From Bdellovibrionota bacterium (GTDB taxonomy: Bacteria > Bdellovibrionota > Bdellovibrionia > Bdellovibrionales > JAEYZS01): a stretch of 64,000 nucleotides of DNA. The position numbers were made by a program, and so were the translations under genes. The DNA lies in NCBI GenBank assembly GCA_040386775.1, contig JAZKEU010000009.1, forward strand, positions 113,453 to 177,452, in the 5' to 3' direction. Below are positions 9,586-17,923 of this stretch, piece by piece. The notes under the pieces are model-generated. The model ran no database searches and was not told where the DNA came from. It worked only from the letters and a program-made list of their open reading frames with translations. The stretch's first letter is position 1, and every line of letters starts with the position of its first letter.

Positions 9586-10746
9586 ATGATGTCTTTGAGG
9601 CCATTCAAAATTCTTTTAATTATGACGTTTTTGATTTACCCTCATGCGTTTGCAGGAAATCAATGTGAATCATTGTTTTCAACGAAAAGCTCTTCAAAAA
9701 TTACAGAAAAACCTTCGGCCACAAAGAGAATTTCGCATATTCAAAATATAGAATGGCTAAAGAAAAAACTCTTTAAAGATGGCGAGATGGAGAAGCTCAA
9801 GAAATCGGATGCGCTTAGAGATCATAATGAATTTCTATCCAATATGCTTTCAGAGACTATAAAGATATTAAAACGTGATTTTCATCAAAAAGATTCAGAA
9901 TTAAAAAAAATCGAAGGCGCAAGTTTCTATTTGGAAGCCATCTTACAAAACATTAGTTTGCATCAAGCAGAGCATAAAGTAACCCATGACTATTACATTA
10001 GAATCAATTACGCGATTTCGAAGTTCATCGCACTTAAAAATTCTGAGTCGTTTATTGGAAATGCATTGATAAAAAAAATATCAGCACAGAAGGGTTCCAC
10101 TGTGCCTCAGAAAATAAAACAAAATTTCGAAGAAGATTTGATTGCTTATCGTTTTTTATTCGAGGGTTATAAAGAAGAGGGGTTGCAGTTATTTCCATTG
10201 TTTGCAGACTTAACCCCAAAAGATTTTATTGATTTAGGTGTAGAGTTAGTTCCTCTGGGAATGACATTGAATGCGAGGTCTACTTTTGATGGAAGAGGAG
10301 GACGTGATGCGCATGACTATTTTATACACGATTTACTGCATGCACAAGAGCTGCTGGCAGCTTGGAGCAGGTTGAGCCCTGCCGACAGAGCAAGATATGT
10401 CAAATTTGAGAAGTTCTTGTCATCTCCCGGCTTGAAGCTGACTCACGATGAAACTGTTTTGCTGTATGCATACGTCTTTAAACGTAGACATGAGAAGGTC
10501 ACGCTTGAGGAAATGCTAAAAGAATTCTATGGAGAACGAGCAGGATTAATTAAAAAAGGACATGAAAAAGAGATTTCTGAGGTATACGAAGACTTGGCTA
10601 ATCCACTAAAGAATACTCAATATGATATCATATTAACAAAGCAAGAGTATTTAGAAATTTTAAATAGCGCTCTTTCCAAAACCTCAACTCAATTTGAGGA
10701 ATTTAGAATCGAGGAGTTTCTAGCCTCGAAAGCAAAAACTGAGTAG
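9586..10746 (+). CDS. secreted protein of unknown function
   Basis: 386 residues beginning with a Sec signal (hydrophobic KILLIMTFLIYPHAFA, probable cleavage before GNQC around residue 24). The rest looks soluble, helical and charged. The most distinctive stretch is RGGRDAHDYFIHDLLHAQE (about 236-254), with four histidines and several acidic residues in helical spacing, which could be a metal site; I do not recognise a family. It is divergent from punA and convergent with deoA, so it interrupts the nucleoside catabolism genes. The ATG at 9586 is used; a second ATG follows at 9589. Function not assigned. Confidence 0.75.
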   Translation: MMSLRPFKILLIMTFLIYPHAFAGNQCESLFSTKSSSKITEKPSATKRISHIQNIEWLKKKLFKDGEMEKLKKSDALRDHNEFLSNMLSETIKILKRDFHQKDSELKKIEGASFYLEAILQNISLHQAEHKVTHDYYIRINYAISKFIALKNSESFIGNALIKKISAQKGSTVPQKIKQNFEEDLIAYRFLFEGYKEEGLQLFPLFADLTPKDFIDLGVELVPLGMTLNARSTFDGRGGRDAHDYFIHDLLHAQELLAAWSRLSPADRARYVKFEKFLSSPGLKLTHDETVLLYAYVFKRRHEKVTLEEMLKEFYGERAGLIKKGHEKEISEVYEDLANPLKNTQYDIILTKQEYLEILNSALSKTSTQFEEFRIEEFLASKAKTE

Positions 10747-10766
10747 AAGAGAGCATGATTTTTAGT

Positions 10767-12059
10767 TTATAATTTTTCACCAATCAAAGAAAAATTTGTG
10801 GACGGTGTATCATCAATCTGAATAGAATTTTCCAGTCTTTTCTTCGATTCTTCGAAATACGTTGTTTCATTGCTAGTAAGTGTCCAAAGTACATCGCCCT
10901 TAGAAACCTTATCTCCAATTTTTTTATGAATACGAATTCCTGCCACAGGATTGATTTTATCCGAAGATTTTTGTCTTCCAGCTTCAAGAATAATTCCAGC
11001 ATATCCGACACTTTTTGTGTCAAAGCTTTCCACATAGCCTTCTTCTGTCGCTTTGATTTCTAAAAACTTTGTGGGCTTTGGAAGTTTATAAAGATTCCCG
11101 CCCTGCATTCTGCAAGTCTCCGCGAATTTCTCGTAAGCCTTTCCGCTCTCTAAAACTTGCGTGGCCTTTTTATAACCGTCTTCAAAAGTTTTTACATTCC
11201 CAGAAAGAAGAAGCATCTCTGCGCTCAAAATTAATGATAGCTCACGCGTGTCTTCGAACATCGGCGAGCGTCCATTCTTTAAAATCGAAAGGCATTCCTC
11301 AATCTCCAAAGAATTTCCAGCATACTCTCCGAGAGGTTGATCCATTGAGGTTAAATAGACAGTTATTTTTCTTCCTGCATTCACGCCAATCTCTTTAAGC
11401 TTGAGGCCCAATCTCTTCGCTTGTTCTAAGGTGCTCATAAAGGCGCCGTTTCCAAATTTCACATCAAGAACAAGAGAAGAAATTCCCTCGGCCAATTTTT
11501 TGGACATGATAGAGGCACAAATCAAAGGAATGGATTCCACGGTTGCGGTGACATCTCTCAACGCATACATTTTTTTATCTGCCGGACAAATTTCATTTGT
11601 TTGCGCGATAATGCAAAGTCTATTTTTTTGAATTTGTTTTTTAAAATTTTCTAAACTCAAGTGACAGTTGAATCCAGGAATAGATTCTAACTTATCAATC
11701 GTTCCGCCAGTGTGACCAAGTCCACGACCTGCGATCATCGGAACTCCAATGTCACAAGCAGCAACAATAGGACCTATTATTAAGCTGGTTTTGTCTCCCA
11801 CGCCCCCAGTGGAATGTTTGTCTACAGTTTGGAAGTTTTCTTTCGAAAAATCCAGAAGGCTACCAGAATTCATGACTGCATCTGTAAGATAATAAGTTTC
11901 CTGAGAAGTAAATCCATTCAAATATCCCGCCATGAGGAATGCAGACATTTGATAATCAGGAATTTTTTCTTCTACAAAACTTTGGATAAAGAAATTGATT
12001 TCTTCTTGGGTGAGTTCTTTCTTTTCCCTTTTTTTAGTCAGAATCTCAACTGCAAGCAT
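10767..12059 (-). CDS. deoA: thymidine / pyrimidine-nucleoside phosphorylase
   Basis: 430 residues, the family's usual length. Signature KHSTGGVGDKTSLIIGP (81-97) supplies the phosphate site, and GRGLGHTGGTIDKLESIPGF (111-130) the nucleoside site. The C-terminal alpha/beta domain ends with a biotinyl-like hammerhead fold (GDKVSKGDVLWTLTS). It splits thymidine or uridine with phosphate into base and sugar-1-phosphate. Its start overlaps the deoC stop by one base, indicating translational coupling. deoC removes the 2-deoxyribose-5-phosphate formed after phosphopentomutase, which is not in the window. Thymidine versus broad pyrimidine specificity cannot be settled. Confidence 0.94.
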   Translation of the reverse strand: MLAVEILTKKREKKELTQEEINFFIQSFVEEKIPDYQMSAFLMAGYLNGFTSQETYYLTDAVMNSGSLLDFSKENFQTVDKHSTGGVGDKTSLIIGPIVAACDIGVPMIAGRGLGHTGGTIDKLESIPGFNCHLSLENFKKQIQKNRLCIIAQTNEICPADKKMYALRDVTATVESIPLICASIMSKKLAEGISSLVLDVKFGNGAFMSTLEQAKRLGLKLKEIGVNAGRKITVYLTSMDQPLGEYAGNSLEIEECLSILKNGRSPMFEDTRELSLILSAEMLLLSGNVKTFEDGYKKATQVLESGKAYEKFAETCRMQGGNLYKLPKPTKFLEIKATEEGYVESFDTKSVGYAGIILEAGRQKSSDKINPVAGIRIHKKIGDKVSKGDVLWTLTSNETTYFEESKKRLENSIQIDDTPSTNFSLIGEKL

Positions 12060-12847
12060 CAGTAATCCTTATTTTCAGAATCACCGGATTCATATTTAAT
12101 GATTTCTATACCAGAGCTGGTGCCGATTCTGTCGGCTCCGGCTTCAATGAAGGCCTTGGCTTGCTCTAAAGTTTTAATTCCGCCACTGGCTTTAACTTTG
12201 ATTTTCTCATTCAGAAGAGATTTGAATAGTTTTATATCTTCAATTTGTGCATGAGTCGGTGCAAAGCCAGTAGAAGTCTTAATGTATTTTGCACCAGAAA
12301 GTTGAACTGCGGCACACAAGAAGATCTTCTCCTCTTGAGTAAGATACGCAGTTTCAACAATGACTTTTACGGGAGTTCCTTGTGCAGCTTGCACGACCTG
12401 CCGGATGTCTTGAAAAACAAAGTCATATTCTCCACTCTTAAGCGCAGAAATATTAATCACCATATCGATCTCTTTGGCGCCTTGGCCTACGGCATATTGA
12501 GCTTCAAAAACTTTTGTAGAAGTGTTGTTAGCACCCAAAGGAAATCCCACCACAGTGATCGGCAGTACGTTGGTTCCGCGCAAAAGTTCTTTGCACTTAC
12601 TTAAATAATGAGGCTGAACGCAGACTGCTTTGAAAGCATGTCGTCTGGCTCCCACACAAAGCTCTTCAATCTGCTTTTGTGTGGCCTCTGCTTTTAAAAG
12701 CGTTTGATCGATATAATGGTTAAGTGGATGAGCGATATCATATTTTTTGGTAAAAATAGTTTTAGAATCTGAAAATAACTTTTCAGTTAAAGCTTTCAAT
12801 TCGGTGTTTAAAATGTCTTTAGGCAAAATATTTCGATGCATGCTCAT
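12059..12847 (-). CDS. deoC: deoxyribose-phosphate aldolase
   Basis: 262 residues with a TIM-barrel aldolase core after an N-terminal extension of about 40 residues. The Schiff-base Lys is Lys190 in YIKTSTGFAPTHA, the proton-relay Lys is Lys219 in VKASGGIKT, and VIVETAYL precedes them. It cleaves 2-deoxyribose-5-phosphate into acetaldehyde and glyceraldehyde-3-phosphate. It is the first gene of the deoC-deoA pair (1-base overlap). Start: ATG at 12847; a second ATG two codons later is equally possible. Divergent from acyP across 27 bases, so the two promoters must overlap. Confidence 0.94.
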   Translation of the reverse strand: MSMHRNILPKDILNTELKALTEKLFSDSKTIFTKKYDIAHPLNHYIDQTLLKAEATQKQIEELCVGARRHAFKAVCVQPHYLSKCKELLRGTNVLPITVVGFPLGANNTSTKVFEAQYAVGQGAKEIDMVINISALKSGEYDFVFQDIRQVVQAAQGTPVKVIVETAYLTQEEKIFLCAAVQLSGAKYIKTSTGFAPTHAQIEDIKLFKSLLNEKIKVKASGGIKTLEQAKAFIEAGADRIGTSSGIEIIKYESGDSENKDY

Positions 12848-12874
12848 GTGTCTTAAGATATAGATTAAAATTCT

Positions 12875-13162
12875 ATGAAATCAAAACAAATATTTGTATC
12901 AGGAAAGGTTCAGGGCGTAGGATTTCGCAATTACACCATGAAAATTGCGTCGGCGCTCGAAATCACTGGGTGGGCGCGTAATCTTTCCAGTTCCGATGTT
13001 GAGATCCTGGCTTGTTACGCTGAAGAGTCGGTATTTCAGAAATTCCTCGTAGAATTGAAAAAAGGGCCAGCTCGTTCAAAAGTAAATAATATAGAGATTA
13101 TTGATGTTGATTCTAAATCCATCCATTGCGATACTTTTACTATTGAACCTGACGGGGAGTGA
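12875..13162 (+). CDS. acyP: acylphosphatase
   Basis: 95 residues, typical for the family. The signature GKVQGVGFRNYT holds catalytic Arg18, and GWARNLSSSDVEI holds catalytic Asn36. It hydrolyses acyl phosphates such as acetyl phosphate in the cytoplasm. The stop is 4 bases before the GTG of the next secreted-protein gene, so the two probably share a message. Confidence 0.93.
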   Translation: MKSKQIFVSGKVQGVGFRNYTMKIASALEITGWARNLSSSDVEILACYAEESVFQKFLVELKKGPARSKVNNIEIIDVDSKSIHCDTFTIEPDGE

Positions 13163-13166
13163 ACGC

Positions 13167-13550
13167 GTGACCAAGAATATTCTATGCTCAATGATTGTAG
13201 TGCTTTTAGTTTCTACACAAAGTTTTGCTCAAAACAATAATCAAAGCACATCAAAAATTGGTCCCAAAAAACAACTCACGATGATTTTCTTATCGGGCCT
13301 CGGCGGCGCAGTTCTTGGTCTGAGCACTTTGTCTTTTCACGGTAGACCACAAGATCATCTAGGAAATATTGCTATTGGATTTGCTGTTGGCGTAGTGTTT
13401 GGAACTATATATGTGACTTACAATACGGCGACTAAGCCCAAAGAATATCTTGGGGAAACATTGGATCCCTTGTACTTCAGCCCTACAAACAGAGAGAGTG
13501 CTGACTTTAAGCCAGTGCCACAACTTGCTTCTTACACTTTAACTTTTTAG
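13167..13550 (+). CDS. small exported membrane protein of unknown function
   Basis: 127 residues starting at GTG 13167, which follows GGGGAG at proper spacing; an upstream in-frame ATG at 13101 lies inside acyP and lacks such a site. A signal peptide (ILCSMIVVLLVSTQSFA) is followed by QNNNQS and two hydrophobic, glycine-rich segments: MIFLSGLGGAVLGLSTLSF and IAIGFAVGVVFGTIYVTY. The C-terminus is short and polar. It looks like an inner-membrane hairpin protein. No family recognised. Probably co-transcribed with acyP. Confidence 0.7.
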   Translation: MTKNILCSMIVVLLVSTQSFAQNNNQSTSKIGPKKQLTMIFLSGLGGAVLGLSTLSFHGRPQDHLGNIAIGFAVGVVFGTIYVTYNTATKPKEYLGETLDPLYFSPTNRESADFKPVPQLASYTLTF

Positions 13551-13700
13551 TGTTTAATATAACACGGAAAAATGCTCACAAAAATCTAAAAAGCTGAAGT
13601 ATATTCACGCTTCCAATATCAGCATCTACTTAAAAGGTGTTTCCTTGGGTACGAAAATTGCTATGTATTCGTATATAAATTATCTAAACCCGGAGGTTAC

Positions 13701-14150
13701 GTGAAAAAATCATTGTTTTTGGCTATAGCTTTATCTTTATCTTTTGCCGCGCAAGCAAAAGATCGCTTAGAGTTTAATACTAGTACAAGCAAGGAGTACA
13801 AAGTTGCTTATGGTCATGCCTTAAGAATTGAAACAGCAGGATTTCTTCTCGTAAGATTGACTTGGAATGTGGCGGCGGCCGAACTTTATTGTTCTTTTGA
13901 TGTAGCAAAAACTACTGCGGATATGGCTGGACAAGTGGCTGGAGCATTAAAAACTTTATCCCAAGAATCCTACGATGCCATGACAACCGATAAAACTATA
14001 GTAGATGCACATCTTTTAACTCGTCAAAGCTTTAGTTTTCATGAAGAAGGTTCTCATAGGGGGATGAAAAATTCTTGTAAAAGAAACGTTGAAGAAATTC
14101 GTCTAATTGGTAACGAAGTAGCTTCTAGAATAGATGCTTTGAATCCCTAA
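13701..14150 (+). CDS. small secreted protein of unknown function
   Basis: 149 residues from a GTG start with the strong site CGGAGG five bases upstream. It has a clean Sec signal MKKSLFLAIALSLSFAAQA ending before KDRLEF. The mature part is about 130 residues with two cysteines (ELYCSF and NSCKRN) that could form a disulfide. I do not recognise a family. Its stop overlaps the end of convergent pilT by 4 bases. Confidence 0.7.
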   Translation: MKKSLFLAIALSLSFAAQAKDRLEFNTSTSKEYKVAYGHALRIETAGFLLVRLTWNVAAAELYCSFDVAKTTADMAGQVAGALKTLSQESYDAMTTDKTIVDAHLLTRQSFSFHEEGSHRGMKNSCKRNVEEIRLIGNEVASRIDALNP

Positions 14151-15262
14151 GCCGGCTTCTTAATAACTTGAGTTAATCCTGGAGGTACGGGCGTTGGATT
14201 GGCATCAGCAACTTGCTGTGCAGTTTGCGCCTTGGCCTTACCTAAGAATTTCAATGCATCGTCTTTCGACACTTTGCCATCCTTAACTAAATCCTGGATG
14301 TAGCCTTCAAAGTTCACCATGCCTTGCGCCTTACCAGTTTGCATCATCGAAGGAATTTGGAACGTCTTACCCTCACGAATCAAATTTGAAACCGCAGGGT
14401 TATTTAACAATACTTCAACGGCAGCCACACGGCCCGGTCTATCGAATCTCTTAAATAATGTTTGAGCAACCACTCCACGTAAACTTTCAGAAAGCATCGT
14501 TCTCACTTGCGCTTGCTGCTCTGAAGGGAAAATATCAATAATTCTATCCACAGTTTTAGCAGCACTGTTAGTATGAAGTGTTCCTAAAACCAAGTGACCC
14601 GTTTCTGCAGCAGTCATCGCTAACGAAATAGTTTCTAAATCTCTCATTTCACCCACCAGAATCACATCTGGATCTTCTCTCAGTGCAGCCTTTAAAGCTT
14701 TCGCGAAAGATTTCGTATGAGAAGAAACTTCTCTTTGATTCACGAGACAGTTTTTATTTTGGTGCACGAATTCAATTGGATCTTCAATCGTAATGATATG
14801 ACCTTTTTCTGTTTGATTGATGTAATCGAGCATCGAAGCAAGCGTTGTCGACTTCCCCGAACCCGTTGGACCCGTGACAAGTACTAAGCCTCTGTCCACA
14901 GAAACCATATCTAGAATTGATCTTGGTAAATTTAATTTTTCGATTGGTAAAATTTCATCTGGAATCGAACGGAAAGATCCGCCGAGCCCTTTTCTTTGCA
15001 TAAAAATATTCACGCGCACTCTGCCTACGCCGGGAGCAGCATAGGTGCAATCGAGCTCCCAATTTTCAACAAAATTTTTCTTTTGTCTCTCAGTCAGAAT
15101 TTCAAAAAGAAGTGCCTGAGTTTCGTCAGCAGACAAATCACGATAGTTCAATTTCACCATTTCTCCATGAACACGAAGGTATGGAGGCGCACCAGTTGTG
15201 ATATGAAGATCAGATGCGCTCTGATCTCTCATGATTTTGAATAAATCATCAAGCTTTGCCAT
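14147..15262 (-). CDS. pilT: type IV pilus retraction ATPase PilT
   Basis: 371 residues, the usual PilT length. N-terminal PAS-like domain (SASDLHITTGAPPYLRVHGE), Walker A GPTGSGKST (131-139), the acidic Asp box ITIEDPIEF, Walker B DVILVGEMRD (199-208), the His box GHLVLGTLHTNSAAKTVDR, and a C-terminal NLIREGK, part of the PilT-type AIRNLIRE motif. It drives pilus retraction for twitching and, in Bdellovibrio relatives, may matter for prey contact. It stands alone here, without other pil genes. PilU is a close paralogue that cannot be fully excluded. Confidence 0.9.
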   Translation of the reverse strand: MAKLDDLFKIMRDQSASDLHITTGAPPYLRVHGEMVKLNYRDLSADETQALLFEILTERQKKNFVENWELDCTYAAPGVGRVRVNIFMQRKGLGGSFRSIPDEILPIEKLNLPRSILDMVSVDRGLVLVTGPTGSGKSTTLASMLDYINQTEKGHIITIEDPIEFVHQNKNCLVNQREVSSHTKSFAKALKAALREDPDVILVGEMRDLETISLAMTAAETGHLVLGTLHTNSAAKTVDRIIDIFPSEQQAQVRTMLSESLRGVVAQTLFKRFDRPGRVAAVEVLLNNPAVSNLIREGKTFQIPSMMQTGKAQGMVNFEGYIQDLVKDGKVSKDDALKFLGKAKAQTAQQVADANPTPVPPGLTQVIKKPA

Positions 15263-15323
15263 AACTTCCTATCGGCGAAAAATCGGATTGATTAAACACC
15301 GACAAACGTCTAGCATGTGATCC

Positions 15324-16865
15324 ATGTCATCCGAAATATTAATCCATGTCAGACACAACGAAACTAGAGTCGCCTTCATTCAAAACGGCGTCCTCACGGA
15401 CCTAATGATCGAGAGAACTCAGTCTCGAGGTCTAGTAGGCTCTATTTTTAGAGGAAAAGTCGCGCGAGTTTTACCAGGTATGCAGGCAGCGTTTGTGGAC
15501 GTTAGTCTAGATCGTGCAGCTTTTTTGTATGTAGGTGATGTAAGGCAAGACATCAGCGGCAATAACTCTGAATTCATTTGGGATGAAGACGAAAACCAAG
15601 AAAAATCCGGCGAAATTCTTTTTGACGAAAATTCAACGGAACAAAAAGAAGATGAAACTCGTCCTCCGATTCAGGATTTACTTCGCGAAGGCCAAGATAT
15701 TCTAGTGCAAGTGGCAAAAGATCCTCTCGGCACAAAGGGTGCGAGAATCACAACGCATTTATCACTTCCCGGAAGACACGTTGTCTTTATGCCAACGCTC
15801 AATCACCTCGGAGTTTCTCGTAAAATCGAAGACGAAGGCGAAAGAGAAAGACTTAAAAAAATCGTAGAAAAACACATGCCCGCTCAAGGCGGGTTTATCG
15901 TCAGAACAGCTGCCGAAGGTGCAACGGAAGAAAGTATCGAAAGCGATGTGAAATACTTAGTTTCGCTTAGCCAAGAGGTACAAAAAAACTATCAAAAGAA
16001 AAAAGGCACTGGTCTTATTCACTCGGATCTTGACGTAGAATTGAGAGCGGTGAGAGATCTTTTGAACGAAGACGTAACGAGAGTGATCGTTGACGACGCC
16101 GAAGTTTACAAAAAAGTATCAAAATTCATTTCGCAATTTATGCCAAAACTTAAAAACAAAGTGGAGCTCTATAGCGCAGCCCAACCGCTGTTTGATAAGT
16201 ACGAAATCGATCTAGAAGTATCAAGGTCATTGGGCAGAAAAGTTTGGCTGAAATCTGGTGGATACATCATCATTGACGAGGCTGAAGCTTTGGTTGTGAT
16301 CGATGTGAACACAGGAAAATTCGTCGGCAAAAAAGACCTCGAAGATACAATTCTAAAGACAAATCTCGAGGCGGTAAAAGAGATCGCCCATCAATTACGA
16401 ATCAGAAACTGCGGTGGTATCGTAATCATTGACTTTATCGATATGGAAAAAGAGCTGAACCGTGAAAAGGTTCTAGAGGCGCTTCAAGAAGAACTCAAGA
16501 AAGACCGCGCAAAGACAAGCATCACCGGTATGTCTTCCCTGGGATTAGTGGAAATGACCAGAAAAAGGGTGCGACCTTCGCTTCTTAAAGCTCTTTGCGA
16601 GCCCTGCAATTATTGCGACGGGAAGGGCTATATTAAGAATAAAAACACGGTCAGTGGTGAAATTTTTAGACAAATCGAGCGCGACATCTATATGTTAAAG
16701 AGCAATTCGGATTCGATCCTGGTTCATTGTCACCCGACGGTGGCCGATTGGATTTATGATGAAGAGTCTATCTCCTTGGAACAACTGGAGAAAAAGATAA
16801 TGAAGCGCATTATTTTTAAAGTAGAATCAGAATTCCACGTTGAGCAGTTTGAAATTGAGATGTAA
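15324..16865 (+). CDS. rng: ribonuclease E/G family endoribonuclease
   Basis: 513 residues, RNase G size, lacking the long C-terminal scaffold of RNase E. An N-terminal S1-type region (GSIFRGKVARVLPGMQAAFVDV) contains an acidic insert (about 75-110). The catalytic domain has the two magnesium-binding aspartates in VVIDVNTGKFVG (about 323-334) and IVIIDFIDM (about 365-373). Next comes a CEPCNYCDGKGY cysteine cluster (about 424), the Zn-link position. It cleaves 5'-monophosphorylated RNA in rRNA and mRNA processing. rplU follows after a 119-base leader. Confidence 0.92.
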   Translation: MSSEILIHVRHNETRVAFIQNGVLTDLMIERTQSRGLVGSIFRGKVARVLPGMQAAFVDVSLDRAAFLYVGDVRQDISGNNSEFIWDEDENQEKSGEILFDENSTEQKEDETRPPIQDLLREGQDILVQVAKDPLGTKGARITTHLSLPGRHVVFMPTLNHLGVSRKIEDEGERERLKKIVEKHMPAQGGFIVRTAAEGATEESIESDVKYLVSLSQEVQKNYQKKKGTGLIHSDLDVELRAVRDLLNEDVTRVIVDDAEVYKKVSKFISQFMPKLKNKVELYSAAQPLFDKYEIDLEVSRSLGRKVWLKSGGYIIIDEAEALVVIDVNTGKFVGKKDLEDTILKTNLEAVKEIAHQLRIRNCGGIVIIDFIDMEKELNREKVLEALQEELKKDRAKTSITGMSSLGLVEMTRKRVRPSLLKALCEPCNYCDGKGYIKNKNTVSGEIFRQIERDIYMLKSNSDSILVHCHPTVADWIYDEESISLEQLEKKIMKRIIFKVESEFHVEQFEIEM

Positions 16866-16901
16866 GCCTCCAAAATTTAAGCATTTTCTTGGAATCATCC
16901 G

Positions 16902-16962
16902 TTGACAGTAACCAATGCCATGTGGCATTTATTCGGTCTTATTTAAGATTTAGAAGACCGAA
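16902..16962 (+). promoter_or_regulatory. candidate promoter element and structured leader of rplU
   Basis: TTGACA at 16902-16907 is a perfect -35 hexamer, but no convincing -10 lies at 17 bases. AT-rich candidates follow around 16927-16932. Two stems come next: AATGCC/GGCATT (16914-16929) and a 9-bp TTCGGTCTT/AAGACCGAA (16932-16940 with 16954-16962), 22 bases before the rplU ATG. Ribosomal-protein leaders are often autoregulatory; here that is inference. Confidence 0.4.
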
Positions 16963-16984
16963 ATAGTTAGGACAGGAGTTATAC

Positions 16985-17530
16985 ATGTACGCAATTATCA
17001 GAACCGGTGGAAAACAATATCGCGCTGAGGCCGGACAAAAATTACTTGTAGAAAAAATTGACAAGAATCTTGGTGAAGAATTTGATTTAAATGACGTTCT
17101 TATGGTTGGTGGTGATAAACCATTGATCGGGCCAGCAGCTTTGAAAGGCGCAAAAGTTACGGTTGTTGTAACTCAACAAGATCGTGGACCTAAAATTCTA
17201 ATCTTAAAAAAGAAAAGAAGAAAAGGTTACAGAAGAATGAATGGTCACAGACAACCTTTCACTCAATTATTCGTATTATCAATCACTGCTGGCGGACAAA
17301 CAGTTAAAGCTGAAACAAAAGCACACGTCATTGATCCAATGAAAAAACTAGAGAGAATGGAAGCTCACGAAGCAAAACTTCAAGCTCTATCAAGAGAAGA
17401 AAGAGTTGCGAAGAAGACTGCGAAATCTCAAAAGAAAATCGCGAAAAAAGTAACTGCTCCTAAGAAAAAAGCTAAAAAAGTAGTTAAGAAAAAAGCACCA
17501 GCGAAGAAAAAGAAAACAACAAAAAAATAA
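16985..17530 (+). CDS. rplU: 50S ribosomal protein L21 with a basic C-terminal extension
   Basis: 181 residues; ordinary L21 is about 103. Residues 1-103 are standard L21 (MYAIIRTGGKQYRAEAGQK, the DRGPKILILKKKRRKGYRRM rRNA-binding stretch, GHRQPFT). Residues 104-181 are an added tail with a helical part (MKKLERMEAHEAKLQALSRE) and then a Lys/Ala/Pro-rich stretch resembling histone H1-like tails. The tail could reach rRNA or bind nucleic acid non-specifically. AGGACAGGAG precedes the ATG. rpmA follows 32 bases downstream, the conserved rplU-rpmA-obg order. Confidence 0.95.
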   Translation: MYAIIRTGGKQYRAEAGQKLLVEKIDKNLGEEFDLNDVLMVGGDKPLIGPAALKGAKVTVVVTQQDRGPKILILKKKRRKGYRRMNGHRQPFTQLFVLSITAGGQTVKAETKAHVIDPMKKLERMEAHEAKLQALSREERVAKKTAKSQKKIAKKVTAPKKKAKKVVKKKAPAKKKKTTKK

Positions 17531-17562
17531 TTCAGAAAAAGTAAGTAATTTAGGGAGACATC

Positions 17563-17841
17563 ATGGCATCGAAAAAAGCGGGCGGTAGTACCAGAAACGG
17601 TAGAGACTCACAAAGTAAAAGATTAGGCGTAAAGAAATTTGGTGGCGAAACTGTAAAATCAGGAATGATTATTATTCGTCAAAGAGGAACACAAGTTCAG
17701 CCAGGTAAAAATGTAGGTCTTGGAAGAGATCATACGATTTTTGCCGTAGCAGCAGGAACTGTTCTTTTTGAACGTGTAAACAAAACGAAACTTAAAGTTT
17801 CAGTTGTTCCAACAACAGTAGCAGCGGGAAAAGCTTCTTAA
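17563..17841 (+). CDS. rpmA: 50S ribosomal protein L27
   Basis: 92 residues. N-terminus [20 protein letters not shown] matches mature L27, whose first residues reach the peptidyl-transferase centre; there is no Firmicutes-type cleavable prepeptide. [17 protein letters not shown] and the [14 protein letters not shown] loop are present. It follows rplU and is followed by a strong terminator before obg, so obg has at least a partly separate transcription unit. The RBS is AGGGAGA. Confidence 0.97.
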   Translation: MASKKAGGSTRNGRDSQSKRLGVKKFGGETVKSGMIIIRQRGTQVQPGKNVGLGRDHTIFAVAAGTVLFERVNKTKLKVSVVPTTVAAGKAS

Positions 17842-17876
17842 TTTAAGAGCTTTCCGATCAGCATAAGACAACACAT

Positions 17877-17909
17877 AAAAAAAGTACGCCCATAAAGCGT
17901 GCTTTTTTT
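17877..17909 (+). terminator. rho-independent terminator after rpmA
   Basis: A7-GTACGC / GCGTGC-T7 stem with a CCATAAA loop and one G-T wobble, ending in a run of seven T. The obg ATG follows 15 bases after the run, so read-through or a promoter within the terminator region must supply obg. Confidence 0.85.
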
Positions 17910-17923
17910 ATTTTAGGATAAAG

